Below are positions 45,131 through 55,022 of a DNA stretch of 64,000 nt, piece by piece. This stretch comes from Mycolicibacterium lutetiense (GTDB lineage Bacteria; Actinomycetota; Actinomycetes; Mycobacteriales; Mycobacteriaceae). The stretch spans positions 2,418,001-2,482,000 of the forward strand of contig NZ_JAGIOP010000002.1 in NCBI RefSeq assembly GCF_017876775.1. Direction: 5' to 3'. The notes under the pieces were generated by a model. That model saw only the letters and a program-made list of their open reading frames with translations, was not told the DNA's origin and did no database searches. The position numbers and the translations under genes are program-made. Position 1 is the stretch's first letter. Each line of letters opens with the position of its first letter.

Positions 45131-46465
45131 TCAGAAGAGTAGTTGGGCTACCGAATAGATGATCAGGCCCGCCAACGCCCCCACCACCGTGCCGTTGATC
45201 CGGATAAATTGCAGGTCACGGCCCACATGAAGCTCGATCCGGCGGCTCGCCTCGTCCGCATCCCAGCGTTCGATGGTCTCGGTGATGATTGCTGTGATCT
45301 CGGTCCCATACTCTGCGACCAGGTGTTTCGCCCCTCTGATGATCCAGCTGTCGACCTTGTCGCGTAGCTCGACGTCGTCCCGCAGCGACTCCCCGATGCG
45401 CATCACCGAGTCCGCGATCCGGGTGCGCAGCGCCGAGGACGGGTCGTCCACCGACTCCAGGATGATCCGCTTGGCCGCCGCCCACGCCGTCTCGGCTGCC
45501 CGCGCCACCTCGTCGCGGCCCATGATCTGTTCCTTGACGTTCTCGGCGCGCTGAATCGTCGCCTCGTCGTTCTGCAGGTCGTCGGCGAACTCGAACAGGA
45601 ACCGGGTGGCCGAGCGGCGCAGCTCGTGGTCGGGGTTGCGGCGCACCTTGTCGGTGAAGTCCATCAGCTCCCGATGGATCCGCTCGCCCACCAGGTGGTC
45701 CACCCAGCGCGGCGACCATGTCGGCGAATCCCTCTCGATCACGCGCTCGATCACCTCACCGGAGTTCAGCGACCACTGGAACGCCCGATCACACAACAGC
45801 TGGATCAGTGCTTCCTGACGACCCTCCTGCAGCAGGGTGGACAGCACTCGGCCGATCGGCGGACCCCATTTCGGGTCGGCGATGCGCTTGACGATCATCC
45901 GGTCCAGCACGTGCTGGACATCCTCGTCGCGCAGCATCTCGACCCCGACCCGCAGCACGGTCGACGCCTCGGCGGCCACCCGCTCGGCATGCGGACGGTC
46001 GCACAGCCACTTGCCCAACCGGCCCGCCACCTCGGCGTCGTGCAGTTTGGTCGCGATCACCTCAGGAGACATGAAGTTCTCCCGGACGAACGCGCCCAAC
46101 CCCTCGCCCAGCTGGTCCTTCTTGCGCTTGATGATGGCCGTATGCGGGATCGGTATACCGAGTGGATGCTTGAACAACGCCGTCACCGCGAACCAGTCGG
46201 CGAGCGCGCCGACCATGCCGGCTTCGGCGGCCGCGCGAACATACCCGATCCATGGCGCCGGACCCGCTCCCCGCGACTGCGCCCACGTGCACAAAAGGAA
46301 GATCACGGTAGCCCCGACCAGGAAGCTCAGCGCAACCAGCTTCATGGTCCGCAAACCCCGTAGACGTTCGGCGTCGGCAGCGCTGTCCGCACCGGCCAGC
46401 GTCTCGGCAAAACTCTGCCGTGGGCCCGTATTCACGCGGACTCCCGTGTCGTTTCGATGTGCCAC
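45131..46465 (-). CDS. DUF445 membrane protein
   Basis: A 444-residue protein of the DUF445 family (M. tuberculosis Rv0473). One or two N-terminal hydrophobic helices (MKLVALSFLVGATVIFLLC) are followed by WIGYVRAAAEAGMVGALADWFAVTALFKHPLGIPIPHTAII, the family signature, a long helical cytoplasmic or periplasmic body, and a C-terminal membrane helix. The start is a GTG. Function unknown, possibly envelope stress. Confidence 0.85.
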   Translation of the reverse strand: MAHRNDTGVRVNTGPRQSFAETLAGADSAADAERLRGLRTMKLVALSFLVGATVIFLLCTWAQSRGAGPAPWIGYVRAAAEAGMVGALADWFAVTALFKHPLGIPIPHTAIIKRKKDQLGEGLGAFVRENFMSPEVIATKLHDAEVAGRLGKWLCDRPHAERVAAEASTVLRVGVEMLRDEDVQHVLDRMIVKRIADPKWGPPIGRVLSTLLQEGRQEALIQLLCDRAFQWSLNSGEVIERVIERDSPTWSPRWVDHLVGERIHRELMDFTDKVRRNPDHELRRSATRFLFEFADDLQNDEATIQRAENVKEQIMGRDEVARAAETAWAAAKRIILESVDDPSSALRTRIADSVMRIGESLRDDVELRDKVDSWIIRGAKHLVAEYGTEITAIITETIERWDADEASRRIELHVGRDLQFIRINGTVVGALAGLIIYSVAQLLF

Positions 46466-46571
46466 GTTTCCATCTTGCGCTATCGCCGCGCCTGACGGCC
46501 TGACCCTCAGGCCGGTATCCGCAGATTCGCCGTAGTATCAAGTGGAACTAGGGAATGGGACTACTGCGACT

Positions 46572-47276
46572 GTGGCACAGCAGACTCCGCCGGCGACGGT
46601 GAAGACCGATGGACGCAAGCGTCGCTGGCACCAGCACAAGGTGGAGCGGCGCAACGAGTTGGTAGACGGCACCCTGGAAGCGATCCGGAGCCGAGGCAGC
46701 AACGTCAGCATGGACGAGATCGCCGCCGAGATCGGCGTGTCCAAGACCGTGCTGTACCGCTACTTCGTCGACAAGAACGACCTCACCACCGCCGTGATGA
46801 TGAGGTTCGCCCAGACCACCCTGATCCCCAACATGGCTGCGGCCCTGTCCTCGAACCTCGACGGTTTCGACCTCACCCGCGAAATCATCAAGGTGTACGT
46901 GGAAACCGTTGCGGCCGAACCTGAGATCTATCCGTTCGTGATGGCCAACAACTCGGCCAGCAAGAGCAAAGCCGTCGCCGATTCCGAGCAGATCATCGCG
47001 CGCATGCTGGCCGTGATGCTGCGCCGCCGGATGGCCGGGGCCGGCATGGACACCCGCGGCGCCGAGGCGTGGGCGTTCCACACCGTCGGCGGGGTACAGC
47101 TGGCCACCCACTCGTGGATGTCGAACCCACGGATGCCAGCCGACGACCTGATCGACTACCTCACCATGCTGTCCTGGAACGCGCTGCGCGGCATCGTCGA
47201 AGTCGGCGGCTCGCTGGAGAAGTTCAACTCACTGCCACACCCGTCACCGGTTTTGCCGCCACAACTGCTTGACTGA
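46572..47276 (+). CDS. TetR-family regulator (Rv0472c-like)
   Basis: A 234-residue TetR protein. The HTH is NVSMDEIAAEIGVSKTVLYRYFVDKNDL, and an Arg/Lys-rich tail (GRKRRWHQHKVERRNEL) precedes it. GTG at 46572 gives the same length as the M. tuberculosis homologue. It is divergent from the DUF445 gene and 4 bp upstream of the PPK2-type kinase gene, so these two are likely co-transcribed and may be autoregulated. Confidence 0.9.
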   Translation: MAQQTPPATVKTDGRKRRWHQHKVERRNELVDGTLEAIRSRGSNVSMDEIAAEIGVSKTVLYRYFVDKNDLTTAVMMRFAQTTLIPNMAAALSSNLDGFDLTREIIKVYVETVAAEPEIYPFVMANNSASKSKAVADSEQIIARMLAVMLRRRMAGAGMDTRGAEAWAFHTVGGVQLATHSWMSNPRMPADDLIDYLTMLSWNALRGIVEVGGSLEKFNSLPHPSPVLPPQLLD

Positions 47277-47280
47277 ACGG

Positions 47281-48147
47281 GTGACCGACAAGGACCTGCC
47301 TGCGCAGTGGACCCACGAACCACACGATCAACTGGTTTTCCGTCCGGGCGACCAAGTTGCGCGCATCGAAGCCAACGGCACTCCCGGATTCCGCGGCAAC
47401 AAGAACGATGCGCCCACCCTGCAGACCGAGCGCAATCTCAGGCTGGCCTCGCTGCAGGAAATGCTCTACGCCCGCTCCAAGAGCGGTGACGACAACCGCT
47501 CGATTCTGCTGATCCTGCAGGGCATGGACACCGCAGGCAAAGGCGGCATCGTCAAACATGTTGTGGGAGCCGCAAATCCGCAGGGCATACGGTACACCAG
47601 CTTCGGCAAACCGACGGAGGAGGAGCGGGCCCACCACTATCTGTGGCGGATTCGCAACGCCCTTCCGCCGGCCGGACACATCGGAGTGTTCGACCGTTCG
47701 CACTACGAGGACGTGCTGATCGTCCGCGTACACAACCTGGTGCCACCGGATGTCTGGGGCGCCCGGTACGACGAGATCAACGCCTTCGAACGCGAATTGG
47801 TCGATGCCGGAACCACCCTGGTGAAGGTGGCCATGTTCGTCTCACTCGCCGAGCAGAAGCAGCGGCTGGCCGAGCGGCTCGAACGGCCCGAAAAGTACTG
47901 GAAATACAACCCGGCCGACATCGACGAGCGCCTGCTGTGGCCCAAGTACCAGGACGCCTACCAGGCCATGCTGGAGAAGACGTCGACCGACTACGCACCC
48001 TGGCACATCGTGCCGTGCGACAGGAAGTGGTACAGCCGGCTCGCCATCACCGAACTGCTCATCGAGGCGCTCAAGGGCCTCAACATGTCGTGGCCGCCGC
48101 CGGACTTCGACGTCGAGGCGGAGAAGAAGCGGCTGGCTGAGGCCTAG
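47281..48147 (+). CDS. Polyphosphate kinase 2 family phosphotransferase
   Basis: A 288-residue PPK2-type enzyme transferring phosphate between polyphosphate and a nucleotide. Walker A is GMDTAGKGG at 81-89; the Walker B-like DRSHYEDV starts at Asp138; ERPEKYWKYNPADIDER forms the lid module. The KYWKYNPADIDERLLW wording fits the PPK2-related group rather than a short AMP-specific form, but nucleotide preference cannot be read. GTG at 47281 is chosen, 4 bp after the TetR stop. From memory, M. tuberculosis has its PPK2 elsewhere (Rv3232c) and nothing here. Confidence 0.9.
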   Translation: MTDKDLPAQWTHEPHDQLVFRPGDQVARIEANGTPGFRGNKNDAPTLQTERNLRLASLQEMLYARSKSGDDNRSILLILQGMDTAGKGGIVKHVVGAANPQGIRYTSFGKPTEEERAHHYLWRIRNALPPAGHIGVFDRSHYEDVLIVRVHNLVPPDVWGARYDEINAFERELVDAGTTLVKVAMFVSLAEQKQRLAERLERPEKYWKYNPADIDERLLWPKYQDAYQAMLEKTSTDYAPWHIVPCDRKWYSRLAITELLIEALKGLNMSWPPPDFDVEAEKKRLAEA

Positions 48148-48161
48148 CTTCTCGCACAAAC

Positions 48162-48195
48162 AAAAGCGCCCCCGACCGTGTCGGGGGGCGCTTTT
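48162..48195. terminator. Bidirectional intrinsic terminator
   Basis: AAAAGCGCCCCCGAC and GTCGGGGGGCGCTTTT flank a CGT loop, pairing throughout with a single bulged G. It lies between the convergent stops of the PPK2-type gene (48147) and umaA (48205). Runs of A on the left and T on the right let it act as a U-tract terminator in both directions, the clearest such site in the window. Confidence 0.9.
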
Positions 48196-48204
48196 GGAAA
48201 GAAA

Positions 48205-49179
<975 letters not shown>

Positions 49180-49231
49180 CTACTGTGGGTAGACTAGCTA
49201 AGCCTTGGGCATAGTGCCAGCTAGGCCATTC

Positions 49232-50092
49232 TCAGTACTTGTAGAAGCCCTGGCCCGATTTTTTGCCCAGCTGCCCCGCCTCGACCATGCGCAGTAGCAG
49301 CGGCGGCGCGGCGTAAAGCGGCTCTTTGAACTCGTCAAACATCTTGTCGGCGATGAGCTTGAGGGTGTCCAGCCCGACCAGATCGGACAGCCGCAGCGGC
49401 CCCATCGGGTGCGACAACCCGGCCACCACTGCTTTGTCGACATCGTCAATTGTGGCAAAGCCACCCTCGACCATCCGGACCGCCGCCAAGAGGTAGGGAA
49501 CCAGCAACGCGTTGACCACGAAACCGGACCGGTCAGAACAACGCACAACCTGTTTGCCGAGAACCGTGCCGGCGAATTCCTCGACACGCGCGGCGGCGGC
49601 CTCGTCGGTGGTCAGGGCGGTGATCAATTCAACTAGCGGCAACACCGGAACCGGGTTGAAAAAGTGCAGGCCCAGCACCCTGGCAGGATTCTGGGTAGCC
49701 GCTGCGAGTTTCATGATCGGGATGCTCGAGGTGTTGGACGCGAGCACCGCATCGGGGTCGGTGATCACGCGATCCAGTTCGGCGAAGATCTTCGTCTTGA
49801 CGTTCTCGTCTTCGATCACGGCCTCGATGACCAGTTGCCGGTCGGCCAGATCGGCCAGGTCGGTGGTGAACTTCAGCCGCGACAAGGCGGCGTCCTTCTC
49901 CCCCGCGGTGATCTTGCCCGCACTGACTCCGCGCTCCAACGATTTGGTGATCCGGTTGCGTCCGGCGGTCACGAAGGCGTCGGCGGTGTCGAACACCAGC
50001 ACGTCGACGCCGGCACGCGCGGACACCTCGGCGATCCCGCCGCCCATCTGGCCGGCACCGATCACACCTACACGCTCAATTTGATTAGTCAC
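49232..50092 (-). CDS. fadB2: 3-hydroxybutyryl-CoA dehydrogenase
   Basis: A 286-residue NAD(P)-dependent enzyme of beta-oxidation-type metabolism. VGVIGAGQMGGGIAEVSARAG is the Rossmann motif, LASNTSSIPI and LGLHFFNPVPVLPLVE carry the catalytic Ser, His and Asn, and GLSHPMGPLRLSDLVGLD the C-terminal domain. The start is GTG at 50092, with a purine-rich ribosome site. It follows icl1 on the same strand but is separated by a hairpin. Confidence 0.95.
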   Translation of the reverse strand: MTNQIERVGVIGAGQMGGGIAEVSARAGVDVLVFDTADAFVTAGRNRITKSLERGVSAGKITAGEKDAALSRLKFTTDLADLADRQLVIEAVIEDENVKTKIFAELDRVITDPDAVLASNTSSIPIMKLAAATQNPARVLGLHFFNPVPVLPLVELITALTTDEAAAARVEEFAGTVLGKQVVRCSDRSGFVVNALLVPYLLAAVRMVEGGFATIDDVDKAVVAGLSHPMGPLRLSDLVGLDTLKLIADKMFDEFKEPLYAAPPLLLRMVEAGQLGKKSGQGFYKY

Positions 50093-50124
50093 TGCTTCAC
50101 TTTCTCAATACTCGAACAACGCAA

Positions 50125-50157
50125 CAGGCCCCGCCCAAGAATTCTGAGCGGGGCCTG
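50125..50157 (-). terminator. Hairpin between icl1 and fadB2
   Basis: CAGGCCCCGC (50125-50134) and GCGGGGCCTG (50148-50157) are perfectly complementary around a 13-base loop. It starts 27 bp after the icl1 stop on the minus strand and lies upstream of fadB2. No long U-tract. A partial terminator would uncouple high icl1 expression from fadB2. Confidence 0.7.
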
Positions 50158-50183
50158 CGCTGTCAACCTTTAGCGGTCGAAGG

Positions 50184-51470
50184 TCAGTGGAACTGACCCT
50201 CTTCGGTGGAACCGGCCAGCGCAGTGGTCGAGCTGGTCGGGTCAACCGTGGTGGCGATCCGGTCGAAGTAGCCGGCGCCGACCTCACGCTGGTGCTTGGT
50301 GGCGGTGTAACCGCGCTCCTCGGCGGCGAACTCGCGCTCCTGCAGCTCGACGTAGGCCTTCATCTGCTCGCGGGCGTAACCGTGGGCCAGATCGAACATC
50401 GAGTAGTTGAGGGCGTGGAAGCCGGCCAGCGTGATGAACTGGAACTTGAAGCCCATCGCGCCCAGCTCGCGCTGGAACTTGGCGATGGTGTCGTCGTCCA
50501 GGTGCTGCTTCCAGTTGAACGAAGGCGAGCAGTTGTAGGACAGCATCTGGTCCGGGAACTCGGCCTTGACGCCCTCGGCGAACTTCTTCGCGAGCTCGAG
50601 GTCCGGGGTGCCCGTCTCCATCCAGATGAGATCCGAGTACGGCGCGTAGGCCTTCGCGCGGGCGATGCACGGCTCGAGGCCGTTCTGCACGCGGTAGAAG
50701 CCTTCCTTGGTGCGCTCACCGGTGATGAACGGGCGGTCGCGCTCGTCCACATCGGAGGTGATCAGGGTGGCGGCCTCAGCATCGGTACGGGCGATGACCA
50801 GGGTCGGCACGTCGGCGACGTCGGCAGCCAGGCGGGCCGAGGTCAAGGTGCGGATGTGCTGCTGGGTGGGGATCAGCACCTTGCCACCGAGGTGGCCGCA
50901 CTTCTTCTCCGAAGCCAGCTGGTCTTCCCAGTGCGAACCGGCGACACCAGCGGCGATCATGGCCTTCTGGAGCTCGTAGACGTTGAGCGCACCACCGAAG
51001 CCGGCCTCACCGTCGGCGACGATCGGGGCGAGCCAGTTCTCGACCGAGGTGTCGCCCTCGACCTTGGCGATCTGGTCGGCGCGCAGCAGCGCGTTGTTGA
51101 TGCGGCGGACGACCTGCGGCACCGAGTTGGCCGGGTAGAGGCTCTGGTCGGGGTAGGTGTGGCCGGACAGGTTGGCGTCACCGGCGACCTGCCACCCGGA
51201 CAGGTAGATGGCCTTCAGGCCGGCGCGGACCTGCTGCACGGCCTGGTTGCCGGTCAGCGCGCCCAGCGCGTTGACGAAGTCCATGTCGTGGAGCTGCTCC
51301 CACAGCACCTCGGAGCCGCGGCGGGCGAGGGTGTTCTCCTCGACGACGGAGCCCTGCAGGGCAACCACGTCGGCCGGGGTGTAGGTACGGGTGATGCCCT
51401 TCCAGCGGGGGTTGTGATCCCAGTCGTGCTGGATCTGCTCCGGTGACTTGGGGGTGCCCACGGTCGACAT
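50184..51470 (-). CDS. icl1: Isocitrate lyase 1
   Basis: A 428-residue enzyme of the glyoxylate shunt, also the methylisocitrate lyase of propionate metabolism in mycobacteria. The catalytic Cys191 lies in the KKCGHLGG loop, with [13 protein letters not shown] and NCSPSFNW also conserved; length equals M. tuberculosis Icl1. ATG at 51470 has AAGGAGC upstream. The 263-bp region upstream has a candidate RamB site, consistent with induction on acetate or fatty acids. Confidence 0.97.
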   Translation of the reverse strand: MSTVGTPKSPEQIQHDWDHNPRWKGITRTYTPADVVALQGSVVEENTLARRGSEVLWEQLHDMDFVNALGALTGNQAVQQVRAGLKAIYLSGWQVAGDANLSGHTYPDQSLYPANSVPQVVRRINNALLRADQIAKVEGDTSVENWLAPIVADGEAGFGGALNVYELQKAMIAAGVAGSHWEDQLASEKKCGHLGGKVLIPTQQHIRTLTSARLAADVADVPTLVIARTDAEAATLITSDVDERDRPFITGERTKEGFYRVQNGLEPCIARAKAYAPYSDLIWMETGTPDLELAKKFAEGVKAEFPDQMLSYNCSPSFNWKQHLDDDTIAKFQRELGAMGFKFQFITLAGFHALNYSMFDLAHGYAREQMKAYVELQEREFAAEERGYTATKHQREVGAGYFDRIATTVDPTSSTTALAGSTEEGQFH

Positions 51471-51629
51471 AGGACTGCTCCTTCGGTTTGGTTCGACCGC
51501 CGCGTCGCGCCTCATTAATTGCTAACGCCGCAGCAGCTTCACTGGTGTGCTAATCCGAAGATGTCACAACCCATATCCGCAGGTCCACCCGTTTCAGTTG
51601 CCAAGTTTCGCCAAAGCGCTTAGTTAACT

Positions 51630-51637
51630 TGCAAAGG
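51630..51637. promoter_or_regulatory. Candidate RamB site upstream of icl1
   Basis: TGCAAAGG, within AACTTGCAAAGG, resembles the RamB motif known in Corynebacterium (ACTTTGCAAA). It lies about 160 bp upstream of the icl1 start, in the 263-bp gap between icl1 and the acyl-ACP thioesterase gene. The same eight bases occur upstream of ramB at 52635. Confidence 0.5.
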
Positions 51638-51733
51638 TTGCGAAGAAATATGATGGCTGTACCGGTTCAGAAGCTACCGACGGGTAGCTCAAAGCCGCAG
51701 GTCAGTACGCTCGTACTGTTAAACCCGGCAGGG

Positions 51734-52555
51734 TTAGAGCGAGAACAGTGATGCGATCGCTTTTGTCTCGTCGCCGACGGCATATGTGAGCGTTCTAACA
51801 GTGCGGTCGGAGAGGTCTTCGCCGAATTTGTCGGTCGACCCGGCCGGGTGAACGTGCGACAGGATCTCGAGCTTCTCGCCGAGGGCCACCGCGGCATCAT
51901 GCTCGATGGTGACCCGCAGCGGCTTCTCCAGCAGCTCGGGGTGGGAGTACAGATAGTCCTCGATCACCGTCCAGTAGACCGAGTTGTTCATGTGGTCGAA
52001 CAGGTCGATGTCGGACACCCGCACCGGGTACTCACGGATCTCGGCGGCCTCCTCACGACTGCCGGCCTTGAGATAGGACTTCCACCGCAGCCGCGATTCG
52101 TCGGTGGTGCGGCGCAGGCCCGACAGGAAGTCGTCGGAGATGCGGGAGGGCCCCTGCGTCTCCCGGTTGATGTGGATCCAGAAAGCCTCGGACTCCATCA
52201 GCCCGCCCTTGCGCCCGTCGATGCGCACCCGCATCTCGCACCATCGGTTGGACGTTCCCGAACACCACCGCCGCATCCGCAGTATGTCGCTGCCCTCGAT
52301 GGGCTGGATCAGATCGATCATCGTGCGCCGCACGATCCACGCGGGGTGGACGTCTTCGTAGCCCATCTCCCGCAGTTGGTCCTGGCCGACGTCCTGAATG
52401 TGCCGGCAGGCACCGTCGAAGCGCAGCCGCCCGCTGCGGTCGACATCGGCCATCCGCAGCGGCCATTCCCGGTCGAAGACGTCTGGATGAGGATCGGGCA
52501 CCGGCATCATCACCTTGTTCAGCCCGGTGGTCGAATTCTGCGCGGTTCCCGCCAT
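51734..52555 (-). CDS. Acyl-ACP thioesterase (FAT family)
   Basis: A 273-residue double hot-dog protein of the plant-like acyl-ACP thioesterase family (M. tuberculosis Rv0466). REWPLRMADVDRSGRLRFDGACRHIQDVG and IDLFDHMNNSVYW, with catalytic Asn in the latter, are family features. It should release fatty acids from ACP. Two ATGs lie 6 bp apart; 52555 is chosen because CTGGAG is properly spaced from it but abuts the other. Divergent from ramB. Confidence 0.9.
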   Translation of the reverse strand: MAGTAQNSTTGLNKVMMPVPDPHPDVFDREWPLRMADVDRSGRLRFDGACRHIQDVGQDQLREMGYEDVHPAWIVRRTMIDLIQPIEGSDILRMRRWCSGTSNRWCEMRVRIDGRKGGLMESEAFWIHINRETQGPSRISDDFLSGLRRTTDESRLRWKSYLKAGSREEAAEIREYPVRVSDIDLFDHMNNSVYWTVIEDYLYSHPELLEKPLRVTIEHDAAVALGEKLEILSHVHPAGSTDKFGEDLSDRTVRTLTYAVGDETKAIASLFSL

Positions 52556-52634
52556 GGTCATCTCCAGTCGCTGTCGCCTGAGCCGATCATGCCAGGCAGC
52601 CCGATACTGCCAGTAGCGACTGAACTGCCAAGAA

Positions 52635-52642
52635 TGCAAAGG
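52635..52642. promoter_or_regulatory. Candidate RamB autoregulatory site
   Basis: TGCAAAGG in AATGCAAAGG, 32 bp upstream of the ramB start and just upstream of its -10 box. Identical core to the candidate upstream of icl1. RamB binds its own promoter in relatives. Confidence 0.45.
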
Positions 52643-52660
52643 CCGTCTTCACACTCTTGT

Positions 52661-52666
52661 TAGGCT
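52661..52666 (+). promoter_or_regulatory. Candidate -10 box for leaderless ramB
   Basis: TAGGCT (TANNNT) ends 7 nt before the GTG at 52674. No Shine-Dalgarno sequence precedes the gene, so transcription may start at or next to the GTG. Confidence 0.5.
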
Positions 52667-52673
52667 TGTTGAC

Positions 52674-54089
52674 GTGGCAAAAACGTTCGTCGGGTCGCGG
52701 GTGCGGCAACTACGGAGCGAGCGTGGACTCAGCCAGGCGGCGCTGGCCCAGATGCTGGAAATCTCCCCCAGTTACCTCAATCAGATCGAGCACGACGTAC
52801 GGCCGCTCACCGTCGCGGTGCTGCTGCGCATCACCGAGGTATTCGGGGTGGACGCGACGTTCTTCGCCCCGCACGACGACACCCGACTGGTCGCCGAGAT
52901 GCGCGAGGTGGCGATGGACCGCGACCTCGGCGCCGACATGGATGTCGCCGAAGTCGCCGACCTGGTGGCAGCCCACCCGAATTTCGCCCGCGCGATGGTC
53001 AACCTGCACCGTCGATACCGTCTGACCACCACGCAGTTGGCGGCCGCCACCGAAGACCGCTACTCCGACGGCAGCGGCAGCGGTTCGATCACCATGCCGC
53101 ACGAGGAAGTGCGCGACTACTTCTACCAACGGCAGAACTACCTGCATGAGCTCGATACCGCCGCCGAAGAGCTGACCGCCAAGATCCGGATGCACCGCGG
53201 TGATCTGGCCGGCGAGCTGGCCAACCGGCTGACCGCCGAGCACGGGGTGCGGATCGTACGACGCATCGATCTGGGCGACACCGTGCTGCACCACTACGAC
53301 CCGGCCACCAAGACCCTGGAGATGGGCAATCACCTGTCCCGAGGCCAGCAGGTGTTCAAGATGGCGGCCGAACTGGCCTTCCTGGAGTTGGGCGACCTCA
53401 TCGACAAGATGGTCGACGAAGGCATGTTCACCAGCGACGAATCCCGCACCCTGGCCCGGCTCGGCCTGGCCAACTACTTCGCTGCGGCGACGGTGCTCCC
53501 CTACCGCCAGTTCCACGATGTCGCCGAGAATTTCCGGTATGACATCGAGCGGCTGTCGGCGTTCTACTCGGTGAGCTACGAGACCATCGCACACCGGCTC
53601 TCCACCCTGCAGCGTCCGTCGATGCGCGGCGTGCCCTTCTCCTTCGTCCGCGTCGACCGCGCCGGCAACATGTCGAAACGCCAGTCCGCCACCGGCTTTC
53701 ACTTCTCCTCCTCGGGCGGCACCTGCCCGTTGTGGAACGTCTACGAAACGTTCGGCAATCCCGGCAAGATCGGCGTACAGATCGCCCAGATGCCCGACGG
53801 GCGCAACTACATGTGGGTGGCCCGCACCGTGGAGCGCCGCGCGTCACGCTATGGCCAGCCCGGCAAGACCTTCGCCATCGGGCTGGGATGCGAACTGCGC
53901 CATGCCCATCGGCTGGTGTACTCCGAAGGACTGGACCTCTCCGGCGAGGTGGCCACACCCATCGGCTCGGGCTGCCGCGTGTGCGAACGCGACAACTGCC
54001 CGCAACGTGCCTTCCCCGCGCTCGGCAAGGCCCTGGACCTCAACGAGCACCGCTCGACAGTGTCGCCGTACCTGGTGCGCGAACCCTGA
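52674..54089 (+). CDS. ramB: RamB, regulator of acetate/glyoxylate metabolism
   Basis: A 471-residue protein. The N-terminal XRE HTH (RGLSQAALAQMLEISPSYLNQIEHDVRPLT) is followed by an ImmA/IrrE-like region in which the HExxH is not kept (KMAAELAFLELGD), and a C-terminal DUF2083-type domain with a Cys cluster (CRVCERDNCPQRAFP). This order defines the RamB/short-chain acyl regulators; length is close to M. tuberculosis RamB (474). It controls icl1 and its own gene in relatives. Start is a leaderless-type GTG. Confidence 0.95.
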   Translation: MAKTFVGSRVRQLRSERGLSQAALAQMLEISPSYLNQIEHDVRPLTVAVLLRITEVFGVDATFFAPHDDTRLVAEMREVAMDRDLGADMDVAEVADLVAAHPNFARAMVNLHRRYRLTTTQLAAATEDRYSDGSGSGSITMPHEEVRDYFYQRQNYLHELDTAAEELTAKIRMHRGDLAGELANRLTAEHGVRIVRRIDLGDTVLHHYDPATKTLEMGNHLSRGQQVFKMAAELAFLELGDLIDKMVDEGMFTSDESRTLARLGLANYFAAATVLPYRQFHDVAENFRYDIERLSAFYSVSYETIAHRLSTLQRPSMRGVPFSFVRVDRAGNMSKRQSATGFHFSSSGGTCPLWNVYETFGNPGKIGVQIAQMPDGRNYMWVARTVERRASRYGQPGKTFAIGLGCELRHAHRLVYSEGLDLSGEVATPIGSGCRVCERDNCPQRAFPALGKALDLNEHRSTVSPYLVREP

Positions 54090-54141
54090 CCCTGCGCACT
54101 TGCGCTCACCCGGCCACTCCACCTGTGACAGACTCGGCGGG

Positions 54142-54693
54142 GTGAGTGCACTCGAGCCGGCCCGCATCGCGCCGGGCGGATTCCGCGAGCTGGGCCCGGT
54201 CAACTGGGCCATCGCGAAGCTGGGGGCCCGGGCCATCCGGGCACCGAGGTTCACCTTGATGAACGTGCTGGGCCAGCACAAGCTGCTGTTCCTGGCGTGG
54301 CTGCCGTATTCCGGAATGTTGCTCGGCCCGCTGGGCAAGTTGCCGCGGCAGGACGCCGAGCTGGTCATCCTGAGGGTGGGCCATCTGCGGGATTGCGAAT
54401 ACGAGTTGCAGCAGCATCGCCGGCTGGCCCGTAGCCGCGGCGTGGACGCCGAGACCCAGGCCCGCATCTTCGAGGGCCCCGACGCCGAGGGCCTGACCGA
54501 CCGTCAGCGGGTGTTGATCACCGCCACCGACGAGTTCGTCGTCACCCGGTCGGTCTCACCGGAAACCTGGGCCGCGCTCTCGGCGATCCTCACCAAGCAT
54601 CAGCTCATCGAATTCTGCATGCTGGCAGGTCAATACGATGGCCTGGCCGCCATGATGACGACGCTGCGGATCCCGCTGGACTTCCCGGACTGA
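54142..54693 (+). CDS. Carboxymuconolactone decarboxylase family protein
   Basis: A 183-residue protein of the CMD/AhpD-like fold (M. tuberculosis Rv0464c). LPRQDAELVILRVGHLRDCEYELQQHRRLARSRGV carries the typical helix, but with one Cys rather than the CxxC of AhpD, so a peroxidase role is doubtful. GTG at 54142 lies 52 bp after ramB on the same strand. Function unknown. Confidence 0.83.
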   Translation: MSALEPARIAPGGFRELGPVNWAIAKLGARAIRAPRFTLMNVLGQHKLLFLAWLPYSGMLLGPLGKLPRQDAELVILRVGHLRDCEYELQQHRRLARSRGVDAETQARIFEGPDAEGLTDRQRVLITATDEFVVTRSVSPETWAALSAILTKHQLIEFCMLAGQYDGLAAMMTTLRIPLDFPD

Positions 54694-54695
54694 GT

Positions 54696-54744
54696 GATTT
54701 CGGCGCATTCAGCGGCGGTGAGCGCCGCCGAATGCACCCAAATC
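54696..54744. terminator. Long hairpin at a convergent gene end
   Basis: A 22-base left arm (54696-54717) and 22-base right arm (54723-54744) pair at 19 of 22 positions around a 5-base loop. The centre is GC-rich (GCGGCG/CGCCGC), the outer part AT-richer (GATTT/AAATC). It fills the 59-bp gap between the CMD gene and the convergent small membrane protein gene. No U-tract; likely a bidirectional terminator or mRNA end. Confidence 0.7.
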
Positions 54745-54752
54745 GCAAAGCA

Positions 54753-55022
54753 CTAGAGGTACGTGACGCCCAACAGGACCAGCGAGAACACCACCGGAGA
54801 CACCGGCAGCGCCCACAGGAACGCCGCCCAGGCCCGTGACTTCTGCCGGAACTTCTGTCGGCCGAAGTACCAGCCTGCGGCACCGCCGATGAAGGACAGG
54901 GCCGCGACCAGCAGGACCCAAATATTGACCCGCGAGCCCTCGCTCGCCAATGTGATGGCAGCCAGCCACAGAATGTGGCCGGCCACCAATCCGGCTATGC
55001 CGGCGACGATTTCGTTTCTCAA
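54753..55022 (-). CDS. Small membrane protein coupled to lpdC
   Basis: An 89-residue protein with three hydrophobic helices ([62 protein letters not shown]) and a basic loop between the second and third. The start appears to be TTG at 55022, overlapping the lpdC stop as TTGA, just before LRNEIVAG. It matches M. tuberculosis Rv0463. Function unknown. Confidence 0.72.
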   Translation of the reverse strand: MRNEIVAGIAGLVAGHILWLAAITLASEGSRVNIWVLLVAALSFIGGAAGWYFGRQKFRQKSRAWAAFLWALPVSPVVFSLVLLGVTYL

